DNA of 64,000 bases. Origin: Verrucomicrobiaceae bacterium. Its GTDB lineage: Bacteria; Verrucomicrobiota; Verrucomicrobiia; Verrucomicrobiales; Verrucomicrobiaceae. Location of the stretch: positions 1-64,000 of the forward strand of contig CANIBP010000011.1 in assembly GCA_947466075.1 (NCBI GenBank), read 5' to 3'. Positions 55,001 to 62,156 of this stretch are shown in pieces (position 1 is the first letter of the stretch; every line of letters begins with the position of its first letter). The notes beneath the pieces were generated by a model, which was given only the letters and a program-made list of their open reading frames with translations, searched no databases and had not been told where the DNA came from. The translations under genes were made by a program, and so were the position numbers.

Positions 55001-57393
55001 TGGCCCCTGGCGGCTACTATGTGCGTGTGCCGGCTACCAACTTCGCCGATGGCCAACCCTTGGCCAATCGAGTGCCGTCGAAGCCCGCCTCAGCTGGCTC
55101 CGGCAGCATCACTACCACCGCTGGTGATGACGATGCCGCACAGGATGGCTACACCACCAGTTCCGTGCTCGTCGATGGGGCTCGCACAGCCCTCTTTACC
55201 ATCCTTCCTGCCAATGCACCGATGGCAGCGACCAATGAGACCGGTTATCTCTCCGAAACCGACGACTATGCTGATGCCAACATCGACTTAACCGTCGATC
55301 TTGGCTTCTCACCGAAGCCCTTGAGCGTCGGCAATCTCGTGTTCCGTGATTTGAACTCGAATGGTCACTACGACAGCGCCGACTTTGGTGTTCCAGGAAT
55401 CAAGGTGTGTCTCTTCAAATCCGGCGACAATCCTGCCATCAATAGTCCGGCGCATGAGGTAATCACAGGTATTGACGGCACCTTCCTGCTCAACGCTTAC
55501 GAGGCTGGTGAATACTTCATGCACATCCCAGCATCCGAGTTCGGTGGCAGTTCATTGCTGGCCGGCAGCCTTTCCGTGACCGGTTACGGCAATGACGACG
55601 GTTCCGACGATGACGTGGGTGAAAATGGTCTTGATGCCACTTCGCCTGCCACCACTGGCGTCAGCTCGATTGTCTTTGAACTTGCCTATGACACTGAGCC
55701 GCTGGATACCACGACCGAAACCGGATTCCAAGCCACGCAGGACTCCATCAATGATGGTGATGTGGACCTGACGATCGATTTCGGCTTCACGGGTGGCGTA
55801 TTGCCGAATCTGATGAGCATCGGCAATCTCGTCTTCAATGACGCCAACAACAACGGCGTCGCGGATCCTGGAGAAGGCGTGCCTGGCGTCTGGATGTTGC
55901 TCTATTCGGGCTCTGGTAATGTCGGGTCATCAGGCGCCATCCGCAGCACCTTCACGGATGCGAATGGACGGTATATCTTCAATAATCTCAGTCCCGGCAT
56001 ATACACCGCCCACGTGGCCGCAGACAACTTTAAGGAAAGCATCAGCATCAATGGCTCAGCACTCGGTAACGGTCCGCTGTTCCGTAAGGTCTCACTACGA
56101 GGCTACCAAGTCAGCGTGGGTGATGATAATCTCGGAGAAGACGGCGTCGATGTTCAAAATCCCGAGCAAGTCGGCGTGACTGCACCGCCTGTAAATCTGA
56201 CCGCGAATGCAGCGCCAACCGGTGCGCTTGAAGGTGGCTTCCAGGGTTCCAGCGATGACGCCACCGACAATCGCGTGAATCTCACCATCGACTTCGGCTT
56301 CGCCACTCGCATTGGTCTCGGCAATCTCGTCTTCCGCGACATCAATGCCGACGGCAAATTCCAGACCGGTGTTGATGCCGGCATTGCGGGCGTCAGCGTC
56401 GAGGTGGTTCACGTCAATACTTCCAACAATTTGGAAAACGTCATCGGCGTGACGACCACGAACGCCAATGGCGCTTACATCCTCTGGGTGCCGCCAGCAT
56501 TGACACCGAATATGTACAAGCTGCGCATCCCGGCAGATCAATTCGGCACCCCTGGCATGCTCTCCTTCCTGGAGCCCAGTGTCTTGACCACCAACGGCTA
56601 TGATGACGGTAGCAATCAAGATGCGGTGCCTACGGCCAATCCTGCCACCACCGGCGCTTACACGAATGCCTACAACTTTAGTCTCGGCTCCCAGCCTACC
56701 GACACGGATGGTCGTGAAACCGGCTATGATATGACCAGCGACAATGCTGAGGACGCTAACGTCAACCTCACGCTCGACTTTGGCCTCAAACCCAAAGCAA
56801 TGATGGTGGGCAATCTCATCTTCCGCGATGTGAACGGCAACGGCACCTTCGAGTCTGGCATTGACCCACCGATCCCGAACGTCACCGTCCGCCTCTTCCA
56901 ATCATCGCAGTTGATCACCGACACTCCGGTCTCGGAGGCAGTCAGCGCCGCGAATGGCACCTACCTTCTCTACGCCAAATCGGCAGCGGCTTACTACGTC
57001 CACATTCCTGATGCCATGTTCGCCACTGGCGCACCGCTCAATGGTTTCGTCTCTGTTGCTGGCACTGGCAACGTAGCGAATACCACCAATGCCGACACCG
57101 CCAAAGATGATCGCGTCGATGAAAATGGCATCGACGGCACAGCCCCGGCCTCTGCGGGTGTCTCCTCCGGCATCATCAATCTTGCTTATGGCAGCATGCC
57201 CGTGAACTCCAGTCCGACCGCCAGCACGGGTGAGAATGGTTTTGAAGCCTTCATGGATGATGCCGCCGACTCCTCAGGCATGATGACCATCGACTTCGCC
57301 TTTGCACCGCCTGCTGGTCAACCAACCTCTGTGATCGTGCGCCGTGATCTAAGCAGCACCAACTCATCCACTGCGGCCACCTTCACCGCTTAG
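52066..57393 (+). CDS. Giant surface protein, segment 3 (ten SdrD-type B domains)
   Basis: 1,775 codons, again in phase. It begins inside the B domain split by TAG 52057 (RDVNGNSADGAES) and then carries ten complete B domains of about 170 residues. Each opens with a GNLVFxDxNxNGxxDxGEG-type loop, has a YRVRIP/YFVRVPASQF strand, and an acidic DDxxGEDGIDD loop, and closes with NxDLTIDFGF. These Asp/Asn-rich loops are likely calcium sites, which in SdrD-type proteins stiffen the rod. The repeats differ from those in segments 1 and 2 by the long acidic loop, so the array is a distinct sub-type. It ends PTSVIVRRDLS and is stopped by TAG at 57391. No start signal is visible of its own. Confidence 0.8.
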   Translation: MNGNSADGAESRIGWTYTDTNGHYYFSGQAPGVYQVQIPDSNFVDGLPLAGSGYSSPISSILDDQIDGDDSGRQPGGPKTLVSSPLITLTPGTEPLGNGTTGAEHARGGELDNYTVDANGDMTIDFGFVEPGIMGIGNLVFVDANGNNRFDVGEGRDEAAIELYRWGDTPGVTQPVASTVTANGGLFLFSNLWQGQYFLHLPAPQFEANGSLRGLFSLPGFSNGDDDTGEDSRDSDTPWITGISSGVINLVRDSAPSDNGTETGFDSSTDLNDLNIDLTVDIGLFRPVALGNLVFADNNSNGHYDSGEGQPGVRLELYADTQFPGVDNPLAFTTSDSAGRYGFSFLRPGNYMVHIPASQFLSNGPLYQRISILEGLVGDDDVGEDGINNGEPVLNGVSSLVISLFPGNAPTDDSGESGFENTADNQVDAATDLTIDFGFQTPVGVGNLVYIDSNENGFADAGEGVDGVTVELYRGNQTPGFGIPIFSRITGNGGRYFFDSLPAGSYILNIPPSEFEPGRPLYGLESAAGASSVTAVLDDNIPNNENGIDDPTPFLNGIRSGVFTLAVNAEPVDVNGEGGAFNDIDSFDDNNYDLTLDFGFAASNPNGVGVGNLVFIDLNGNGTYDAGEGIDGVKVKLFAAAADPLTASAISTITTSNGGSYLFSNLAAGDYKVFIPPSEFAAGKPLSGWRSIPGVGGDNGVDDNQDENGSDATDPSATGIVSTVFHLAPDEEPTNSLGEFGGNAYTDDVNDDNTDLTIDFGFFRSVGVGNLVFIDANYNGRADAGEGVGGVTLELYRESMNGAVPSYSLFAQVTSATDGTYFFSDLTASRYFVRVPASQFDFGMPLYLHASSLGVQSGDDQLGEDGIDDGNPSSNGVQTAVFELSTTNSPTGSQEGGHLGSSDDLNDMAVNLTIDFGFVPQVSIGNLVFNDANNDGIFDPNTETGIDGVTVELWSNQTAAATAVTTTTTYGGGLYNFNVAPGGYYVRVPATNFADGQPLANRVPSKPASAGSGSITTTAGDDDAAQDGYTTSSVLVDGARTALFTILPANAPMAATNETGYLSETDDYADANIDLTVDLGFSPKPLSVGNLVFRDLNSNGHYDSADFGVPGIKVCLFKSGDNPAINSPAHEVITGIDGTFLLNAYEAGEYFMHIPASEFGGSSLLAGSLSVTGYGNDDGSDDDVGENGLDATSPATTGVSSIVFELAYDTEPLDTTTETGFQATQDSINDGDVDLTIDFGFTGGVLPNLMSIGNLVFNDANNNGVADPGEGVPGVWMLLYSGSGNVGSSGAIRSTFTDANGRYIFNNLSPGIYTAHVAADNFKESISINGSALGNGPLFRKVSLRGYQVSVGDDNLGEDGVDVQNPEQVGVTAPPVNLTANAAPTGALEGGFQGSSDDATDNRVNLTIDFGFATRIGLGNLVFRDINADGKFQTGVDAGIAGVSVEVVHVNTSNNLENVIGVTTTNANGAYILWVPPALTPNMYKLRIPADQFGTPGMLSFLEPSVLTTNGYDDGSNQDAVPTANPATTGAYTNAYNFSLGSQPTDTDGRETGYDMTSDNAEDANVNLTLDFGLKPKAMMVGNLIFRDVNGNGTFESGIDPPIPNVTVRLFQSSQLITDTPVSEAVSAANGTYLLYAKSAAAYYVHIPDAMFATGAPLNGFVSVAGTGNVANTTNADTAKDDRVDENGIDGTAPASAGVSSGIINLAYGSMPVNSSPTASTGENGFEAFMDDAADSSGMMTIDFAFAPPAGQPTSVIVRRDLSSTNSSTAATFTA
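52450..57310 (+). repeat. Array of ten acidic-loop B domains
   Basis: Ten consecutive repeats of about 480-510 bases, each starting near a GNLVF codon block (for example 52470, 52930, 53395, 53890, 54365, 54835, 55325, 55815, 56310, 56805). They are more uniform in length than the B domains of the earlier segments. Confidence 0.85.
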
Positions 57394-57465
57394 CAGTCAC
57401 AGAACAGCCTGAGCGGTCTAAATAATCCGAATGACGATCCTGACGCCGATGGTCTCACCAATCTG

Positions 57466-58560
57466 GTGGAATACGCGCTTGGCACACCTGCCAAGAGTGG
57501 GGTCGGGAACAATCGCTTCCGCCTCGAAGTCAATGCCACCACGGGTGCCGTTGATGCGTTGGTCACACGCCCTACAGGTGAACATCGTGATCTTCGTTAC
57601 CTTCTCGAAGGAAGCAATGATCTCATCGCTTGGACATCGCTTACCGTCACTCCAGCACTTCAAGTCGGGACCAATCAGACTGAAACTCTGCGTTTTGGCA
57701 ATGTCACCACTGCCTTCCTGCGCCTCAAGGTGGCACTTGATGCCGACCTCGATGGCACACCCGAAGCAAGTGCTATCACAGGTGAGGAGGGCTGGTCACG
57801 CCGCATCTTCCCAGTCGGACGGCAGACGCTGTCTATGCCGCTGCTGAAGCCTGCCGTATTCACTGGTCGTGTCGTCAGAGTCACCGGCACGCAGATCACT
57901 CTGCCTGTTACCGTCACACTTCCCAGCGGTGCGCACTACCTCGAAGTCCTCGATGGTCCGCTTGCTGGACAAATCTTTGATTTGGATGCCCAATTCAATC
58001 TTCCTGCCAGTTTCGCACTTGCCGGTGTGCGAGTCGCTATCCGTCCGCATTGGACGCTCGATTCACTGTTACCTGCCACGACCTTGCAAGCAGCAGCAAC
58101 TCAGGAAAATGCCGACCGCATTCTCTTCTTTGATAGCATCACTAACAGCTTCCAAATCCACTGGCTCAGTCTTGCTACCACTGAGCCGCAATGGCTGCGC
58201 GATGGGGCTGCCTCCGCACGCGTCATTGCCCCGCAGGAAGGTCTATTTGTGCAGATTCGCAGCGCACCTGCTGTGGTTACTTTCCTTGGTTCAGTGCGCA
58301 GCAGCCAACTCGCGTTACCACAGTCCAATGGCACACGCTTCATTGGCACGGGCCTAGTCACACCGCTCGCGCCAAGCGCACAACCCTTCTCCATGGGCTC
58401 TCGCCTGCGCCTCTGGAATGGCGATACCGATGCTGCCGCCGTCAACTATCAGAACTACCTGCTCAACCCGCAGTCACGCTGGATTGACGAAGCCACTGGT
58501 CTTGACGTCACCACCCAGCCGCTACTCGACGCCTTCCGCGCCCATTTTTTGGTCAAATAG
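57466..58560 (+). CDS. Giant surface protein, segment 4 (C-terminal TIGR02597-like domain)
   Basis: 364 codons, in phase with segment 3; coding sequence really resumes directly after TAG 57391 (QSQNSLSGLNNPNDDPDADG), which is the usual beginning of verrucomicrobial C-terminal domains containing a thrombospondin-3-like DPDADGLTNLVEYALGT segment. A beta domain follows (YLLEGSNDLIAWTSL ... FLRLKVAL). Next is a region resembling TIGR02597 proteins (SMPLLKPAVFTGRVVRVTG, WTLDSLLPATTLQAAAT, EGLFVQIRS, FLGSVRSSQLALPQ). The end DAFRAHFLVK has no LPXTG, PEP-CTERM or membrane anchor, so how the protein is held at the surface is unknown. Termination is by TAG at 58558. Confidence 0.75.
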   Translation: MEYALGTPAKSGVGNNRFRLEVNATTGAVDALVTRPTGEHRDLRYLLEGSNDLIAWTSLTVTPALQVGTNQTETLRFGNVTTAFLRLKVALDADLDGTPEASAITGEEGWSRRIFPVGRQTLSMPLLKPAVFTGRVVRVTGTQITLPVTVTLPSGAHYLEVLDGPLAGQIFDLDAQFNLPASFALAGVRVAIRPHWTLDSLLPATTLQAAATQENADRILFFDSITNSFQIHWLSLATTEPQWLRDGAASARVIAPQEGLFVQIRSAPAVVTFLGSVRSSQLALPQSNGTRFIGTGLVTPLAPSAQPFSMGSRLRLWNGDTDAAAVNYQNYLLNPQSRWIDEATGLDVTTQPLLDAFRAHFLVK

Positions 58561-58617
58561 TGGCGTCGCTGGTTTTTGATCCTTGAATTTTGAACCCTGA
58601 ACCGCGAACTCTCGCGC

Positions 58618-59238
58618 ATGGTTCCACGTTTTCTTGTTCTCGCAGTCCTGCTGAGCAGTTGCACTACCGTCCAGACCACGAGCGCTAACGCATTCCGTTA
58701 TAGCCGCAAATTCGTCACCAATGACGTTCCGCAGGCCTCACGCCGCATGTGGGAGCGGGTGAGCGGGTTGTTTCGCGAGGGTGATGGCTCGTTCTGGTAT
58801 GCCGATCAGATGTACGGCAAACCCAGCATCGTGATCAACCTTGGTGAGCAGCGGGTGTATCTGTTTAAGGATGGACAACTCGCTGGCGGGTCACCGATTT
58901 CCTCCGGTTCCGAAGGCTACAACACGAAACCAGGCAGCTACCACATCATGGAGAAGGATATCGGCCACAAATCCTCCATCTATGGCGACTACGAGGACTA
59001 CCTCGGCAACGTGATCATGCAGAACATCGACAACCGCAAAGACCCGCGCCCGCCGGGCACGCGATTTGAAGGTGCGAAGATGTTTTACTTCATGCGTGTG
59101 TATGGCGGCGTTGGCATGCATCAAGGTTTTCTGCCCGGTTATGCCGCTTCGCATGGTTGTATCCGGCTTCCAGGACATATGGCGGAGAAATTCTTCCAGC
59201 AGGTCGCGGTGGGGACGCCGGTGGAGATTGTGCCATGA
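58618..59238 (+). CDS. L,D-transpeptidase (YkuD) lipoprotein
   Basis: A 206-residue protein. A short signal with lipobox LLSSC (Cys15) predicts a lipoprotein. The YkuD catalytic motif is complete: H168 (GMHQG) and SHGCIRL with His179 and Cys181. Earlier YkuD strands IVINLGEQRVYLF, SGSEGYNTKPGSYHI are clear. Such enzymes make 3-3 cross-links in peptidoglycan or attach proteins to it. The gene begins 57 bases after the giant frame on the same strand, and no terminator lies between, so it may be co-transcribed. A role in fixing the giant protein to the wall is speculation. Confidence 0.9.
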   Translation: MVPRFLVLAVLLSSCTTVQTTSANAFRYSRKFVTNDVPQASRRMWERVSGLFREGDGSFWYADQMYGKPSIVINLGEQRVYLFKDGQLAGGSPISSGSEGYNTKPGSYHIMEKDIGHKSSIYGDYEDYLGNVIMQNIDNRKDPRPPGTRFEGAKMFYFMRVYGGVGMHQGFLPGYAASHGCIRLPGHMAEKFFQQVAVGTPVEIVP

Positions 59239-59347
59239 TTTGCAACACTCGATGTTTTTCCCGCTACAACTGCCGTCCTTCCTGAGACTGATGTCTGACG
59301 CAAAGATCTTGCGCTCAAGCGTGAAACTCCAACATTCTCCTCCAACC

Positions 59348-59989
59348 ATGAAACGAATCCAATTTACCACACTGCTGTGTCTGCTGACACTGTCTGTTTC
59401 CCGTTTGTCGCAGGCAGGGCCGGTGACAGCCGATGGCGAGAAACTGCTGGCCTTTCTGGATGCCATGCATGTCGAGGAGCATTGGATCGCGGGTGCGATA
59501 GTGGACTGGAAAACGGGCGAACCGACCGGGCAGGCGGTGAAGGATGATGGCAAGCACACGCATTGCAGCCAGTTCGCAGCCGCCGCGTGTGAGCGCACGG
59601 GCATCTATTTATTGCGTCCGCCGGAACATAGCGCCGTCTTGCTGGCCAATGCACAGTATGAATGGCTGCTCGAGCAGGGCCGCAAGAAAGGCTGGACCGC
59701 TGTGGCAGAAGGAAGGGAAGCACAAGAACTGGCGAACCAAGGAACGGTGGTTGTGGCGGTTTACAAAAATCAAGATGCGCAGAAGTCCGGCCACATCGCC
59801 ATGATCCGCCCGAGCACGAAGAGCATCGCGCAGATCAAGGCCGAAGGACCACAGGTCACTCAGGCTGGTGGCACGAATCACAATTCATGCAGCCTCAAAG
59901 AGGGTTTTAGCAATCACCGCGCGGCATATGAAAAAGGTGAAATTCTTTTCTTTGCCCATGCGAAGCCTCGTGCTGGCAAAAAGCCGTGA
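59348..59989 (+). CDS. Secreted Cys/His hydrolase-like protein
   Basis: A 213-residue exported protein. The ATG at 59348 gives a signal peptide (MKRIQFTTLLCLLTLSVSRL, ending in SQA before GPV); the longer frame to 59066 overlaps the transpeptidase gene and is rejected. A possible catalytic Cys lies in HTHCSQFAAAACERTG, and a later GHIAMIRP supplies the His. This is the layout of NlpC/P60 and CHAP amidases. The match is by motif only, and a Cys/Asn-rich NHNSCSLKEGF segment near the end is also unexplained. It follows the L,D-transpeptidase by 109 bases on the same strand, which fits a cell-wall role. Confidence 0.6.
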   Translation: MKRIQFTTLLCLLTLSVSRLSQAGPVTADGEKLLAFLDAMHVEEHWIAGAIVDWKTGEPTGQAVKDDGKHTHCSQFAAAACERTGIYLLRPPEHSAVLLANAQYEWLLEQGRKKGWTAVAEGREAQELANQGTVVVAVYKNQDAQKSGHIAMIRPSTKSIAQIKAEGPQVTQAGGTNHNSCSLKEGFSNHRAAYEKGEILFFAHAKPRAGKKP

Positions 59990-60003
59990 CGGAACAGTTC
60001 TTG

Positions 60004-60756
60004 TTAAAGCGCCTCGCCGTGCAGTAATCCCCGTGGCACTGGATGCTGCTCATCCACATCATGCACCTCGATGATCTTACCGTCGTCCATGCTGGCGATG
60101 CGGTTGGCATGATGAAAGATGCGGTTGTCGTGCGTCACGATGAGCACGGCTCGATCACTGCCGCGTGCGACGCTTTCGAAGAGTTCCATCACCACATGAC
60201 CATTCTTCGCGTCTAGTGCCGCGGTCGGTTCGTCGCAGATGATGAGCTTCGGCTCATGCACCAGCGCACGGGCGATAGCGACGCGCTGCTGCTGCCCACC
60301 GGAGAGCTGGGATGGCCGGCGCTTCACGAAATCGCCCATGCCAACCTGCGCCAGCACCTCACGCGCGCGTTTTTCTGCCTTCGAAGCAGCCACGCCCTGA
60401 ATGAGCAGCGGCACGCTCACATTCTCCGCGCAAGTCAGCGTCGGGATCAGATTGAAGGTTTGGAAGATGAAACCGATGTGATGGGCGCGAAACCTAGTGA
60501 TCGCTGCCGTGCTCATTCTGCGAAGATCATGACCGAAGACGTTCAATTCGCCTTCATCTGCATCCAGGGTGCCGGCAATGATGCTAATGAGAGTGGTTTT
60601 GCCACAACCTGAAGGCCCCACGAGCATCGTGATGTCCCCTTGCCGTACCTCCAGATTGATGCGCTTGAGCACCTGCAGCCGCGAACCACCGTCGCCGAAG
60701 CTTTTGGAGATGCCCTGCACGTTTGCTGCGAGCTGGCTGTTTGCGCTGGTTGTCAT
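60004..60756 (-). CDS. ABC transporter ATP-binding protein (LolD/MacB type)
   Basis: A 250-residue ATPase. I start at 60756 ([20 protein letters not shown]), because the upstream frame is Arg/Cys-rich and overlaps the SMP-30 gene. Walker A is GPSGCGKTT (near residue 48), Q-loop [13 protein letters not shown], signature LSGGQQQR and Walker [13 protein letters not shown], with the H-loop in LIVTHDNRI. The closest subgroup is the LolD/MacB/DevA type that powers extraction of lipoproteins or export of peptides. The matching permease is not in the window. It begins 11 bases after the SMP-30 stop and is the last gene of the Tol-Pal operon. Confidence 0.92.
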   Translation of the reverse strand: MTTSANSQLAANVQGISKSFGDGGSRLQVLKRINLEVRQGDITMLVGPSGCGKTTLISIIAGTLDADEGELNVFGHDLRRMSTAAITRFRAHHIGFIFQTFNLIPTLTCAENVSVPLLIQGVAASKAEKRAREVLAQVGMGDFVKRRPSQLSGGQQQRVAIARALVHEPKLIICDEPTAALDAKNGHVVMELFESVARGSDRAVLIVTHDNRIFHHANRIASMDDGKIIEVHDVDEQHPVPRGLLHGEAL

Positions 60757-60767
60757 GCAGCGCTTGA

Positions 60768-61622
60768 TTACGCACCGAACGCGGTGGCGGGGACACCTTT
60801 GGCACCTGGGCGGCAAACGAAAAGACGGCCCGCGAGAGGCTCTTCAAGACCGGACTTGATGCCGGTGGTGATATAGAGATCGCCTAGATCGGGGCCGCCG
60901 AAAGCACAGGCAGTGGTCTCAACGCAGGGGAAGTCGATCTGCGCTTCGATTTTTTTCGTCGCAGGATCAAAGCAGACGACCTTGGCTCCATGGCAGAATG
61001 CGACCCAGAGACGGTCCTCGCTGTCGATGGTCATGCCGTCGGGCGAGGAGGGATCGGCGCTGGTGTCCCATAATGTGCGCTGGTTGGAGATGTTGCCGGT
61101 GGCGTTGTCGAAGTCGAAGGCGAGGACGCACTTCCGCGGTGTGTCGATGTAATAAAAGGTCTGCGTATCCTGCGTCCAGACGAGACCGTTTGAGATCGTC
61201 ACCGGGGCAAACTTCTTCTCAATGCGGTGATCGGTATTCAGGCACCAGAGTGCGCTCACAGGCTGACGCGGGCTGTTCATGTCCATCGTTCCTGCCCAGA
61301 AGCGACCTGCGGGATCGCACTTGCCATCGTTGAAGCGATTCGTTGCGATAGCGGCTTCGGGGTGGATGATGAGCGTGCTTTCGCCACTCGTTTCATCGAG
61401 TGAAAAGATGCCTTTTTCTCCAGCCCAGATGAGGCCGCCACTCGCCCGTGGCACGACAGTGCCGACACGCTGACCCACATCCCAGATCTTTTCTGCGCCG
61501 GTGCTTGGCGTGAATGAGATAATCTTGTGGTCTTCGATATCGACGTAAAGCAGGCGGTCGTTATGCCAGATCGGGCCTTCGCCCCAAACCGAGGTGTAGT
61601 TGCTGATAGGTTCAGGAGACAT
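60768..61622 (-). CDS. SMP-30/gluconolactonase-like beta-propeller enzyme
   Basis: A 284-residue SMP-30/LRE-type protein. The start at 61622 (MSPEPISNYTSVWGEGPIWH) is used; a longer frame to 61826 adds non-family sequence that overlaps the Pal gene. The family marks are GEGPIWHNDRLLYVDI, NDGKCDPAGRFWAGTMD with the metal-binding Asn/Asp, ISNGLVWTQDTQTFYYIDT and SPDGMTIDSEDRLWVAF. Members hydrolyse sugar lactones; the substrate here is unknown. It lies 22 bases after the Pal-like gene, apparently in its operon, without an obvious functional link. Confidence 0.9.
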   Translation of the reverse strand: MSPEPISNYTSVWGEGPIWHNDRLLYVDIEDHKIISFTPSTGAEKIWDVGQRVGTVVPRASGGLIWAGEKGIFSLDETSGESTLIIHPEAAIATNRFNDGKCDPAGRFWAGTMDMNSPRQPVSALWCLNTDHRIEKKFAPVTISNGLVWTQDTQTFYYIDTPRKCVLAFDFDNATGNISNQRTLWDTSADPSSPDGMTIDSEDRLWVAFCHGAKVVCFDPATKKIEAQIDFPCVETTACAFGGPDLGDLYITTGIKSGLEEPLAGRLFVCRPGAKGVPATAFGA

Positions 61623-61644
61623 GAGAGGGTGCAAACGACTATCC

Positions 61645-62139
61645 TTACTGCTTGTAGATGACCACCACGCCCGATGACGGGCCGCTGGGAGAGAAATCGT
61701 TGCCAAAGCCGACAGTTTGTAGATTGGCGGCTTCAACGCCGAGTTCGATGAGGCGCTGACGCACGGCAAGCGCACGGCGATCCGAAAGGGCGCGAGCGTG
61801 GTCTTCTGGCAGATTGGGTGGCGCATAGCCAGCGATGATCACGCGGCTCTTTTTTTCGGACACCATCTCCTTGGCTAAGCTGCGAACTGTCTGCTCATGG
61901 GATTCGGTGAGATGAATTCCATCTTGGTCAAAGACCAGCGCCTGACAGGCAGGCTTGAGACCAGTGCTCAATGGAGAAGTAAATCCATCCCGCGGGCCAA
62001 GTGCATAAACGACGGCCTCGTCAGCAGGATTCCGCAGGAACGAGGGCATGGGAATGCTGCCGCAGGAAGAAAGCAGGAGAATAGTGAATGCTGCATAAGC
62101 ATTCATGATGGCGGCAAAGGCTGTTCTGAAATTCGTCAT
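61645..62139 (-). CDS. OmpA/Pal-like lipoprotein
   Basis: A 164-residue lipoprotein. I use the ATG at 62139, since it gives a signal with a basic residue (MTNFRTAFAAIMNAYAAFTI) before the lipobox LLSSC (Cys26); the ATG at 62106 would leave no positive charge. The C-terminal OmpA-like domain has VIIAGYAPPNLPEDHA and LSDRRALAVRQRLIELGV, the peptidoglycan-binding pattern, with TVGFGND. It follows TolB by 17 bases and with it and the upstream TonB/TolA-like gene forms a Tol-Pal envelope system. The domain is divergent, so it may be a Pal analogue rather than Pal proper. Confidence 0.82.
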   Translation of the reverse strand: MTNFRTAFAAIMNAYAAFTILLLSSCGSIPMPSFLRNPADEAVVYALGPRDGFTSPLSTGLKPACQALVFDQDGIHLTESHEQTVRSLAKEMVSEKKSRVIIAGYAPPNLPEDHARALSDRRALAVRQRLIELGVEAANLQTVGFGNDFSPSGPSSGVVVIYKQ

Positions 62140-62156
62140 TCTGATTTTGTCATTTC

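Larger units (their letters stand above)
23602..58560 (+). pseudogene. Giant surface-protein frame interrupted by three in-frame stops
   Basis: The four open frames 23602-35238, 35239-52059, 52060-57393 and 57394-58560 are all in the same phase, and protein domains run across every junction. Removing three codons (TAA 35236, TAG 52057, TAG 57391) gives one frame of about 11,650 codons with a signal peptide at the front and a TIGR02597-like domain at the end. No frameshift is needed anywhere in 35 kb. It therefore looks like one gene with nonsense changes (real or from sequencing), not four genes. The segments are also listed separately below with their domains. A nonfunctional gene, an assembly error and suppressed readthrough are all open possibilities. 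Confidence 0.75.

Noticed and set aside
4246..57393. TAG reassigned to an amino acid in this organism
   Set aside because: Several clean genes here end at TAG (7432 DUF167, 16041 gene, 62157 tolB, giant-frame end 58558) with normal family C-termini, so TAG works as stop. Local suppression remains possible but not code reassignment.
35248..58560. Three separate genes downstream of segment 1
   Set aside because: Segments 2-4 share phase with segment 1, begin mid-domain, and have no signal peptide or ribosome-binding site. They are listed as segments of one frame.
59066..59347. Longer start for the Cys/His hydrolase-like gene
   Set aside because: It would overlap the L,D-transpeptidase gene by over 170 bases and hide a good signal peptide at 59348.
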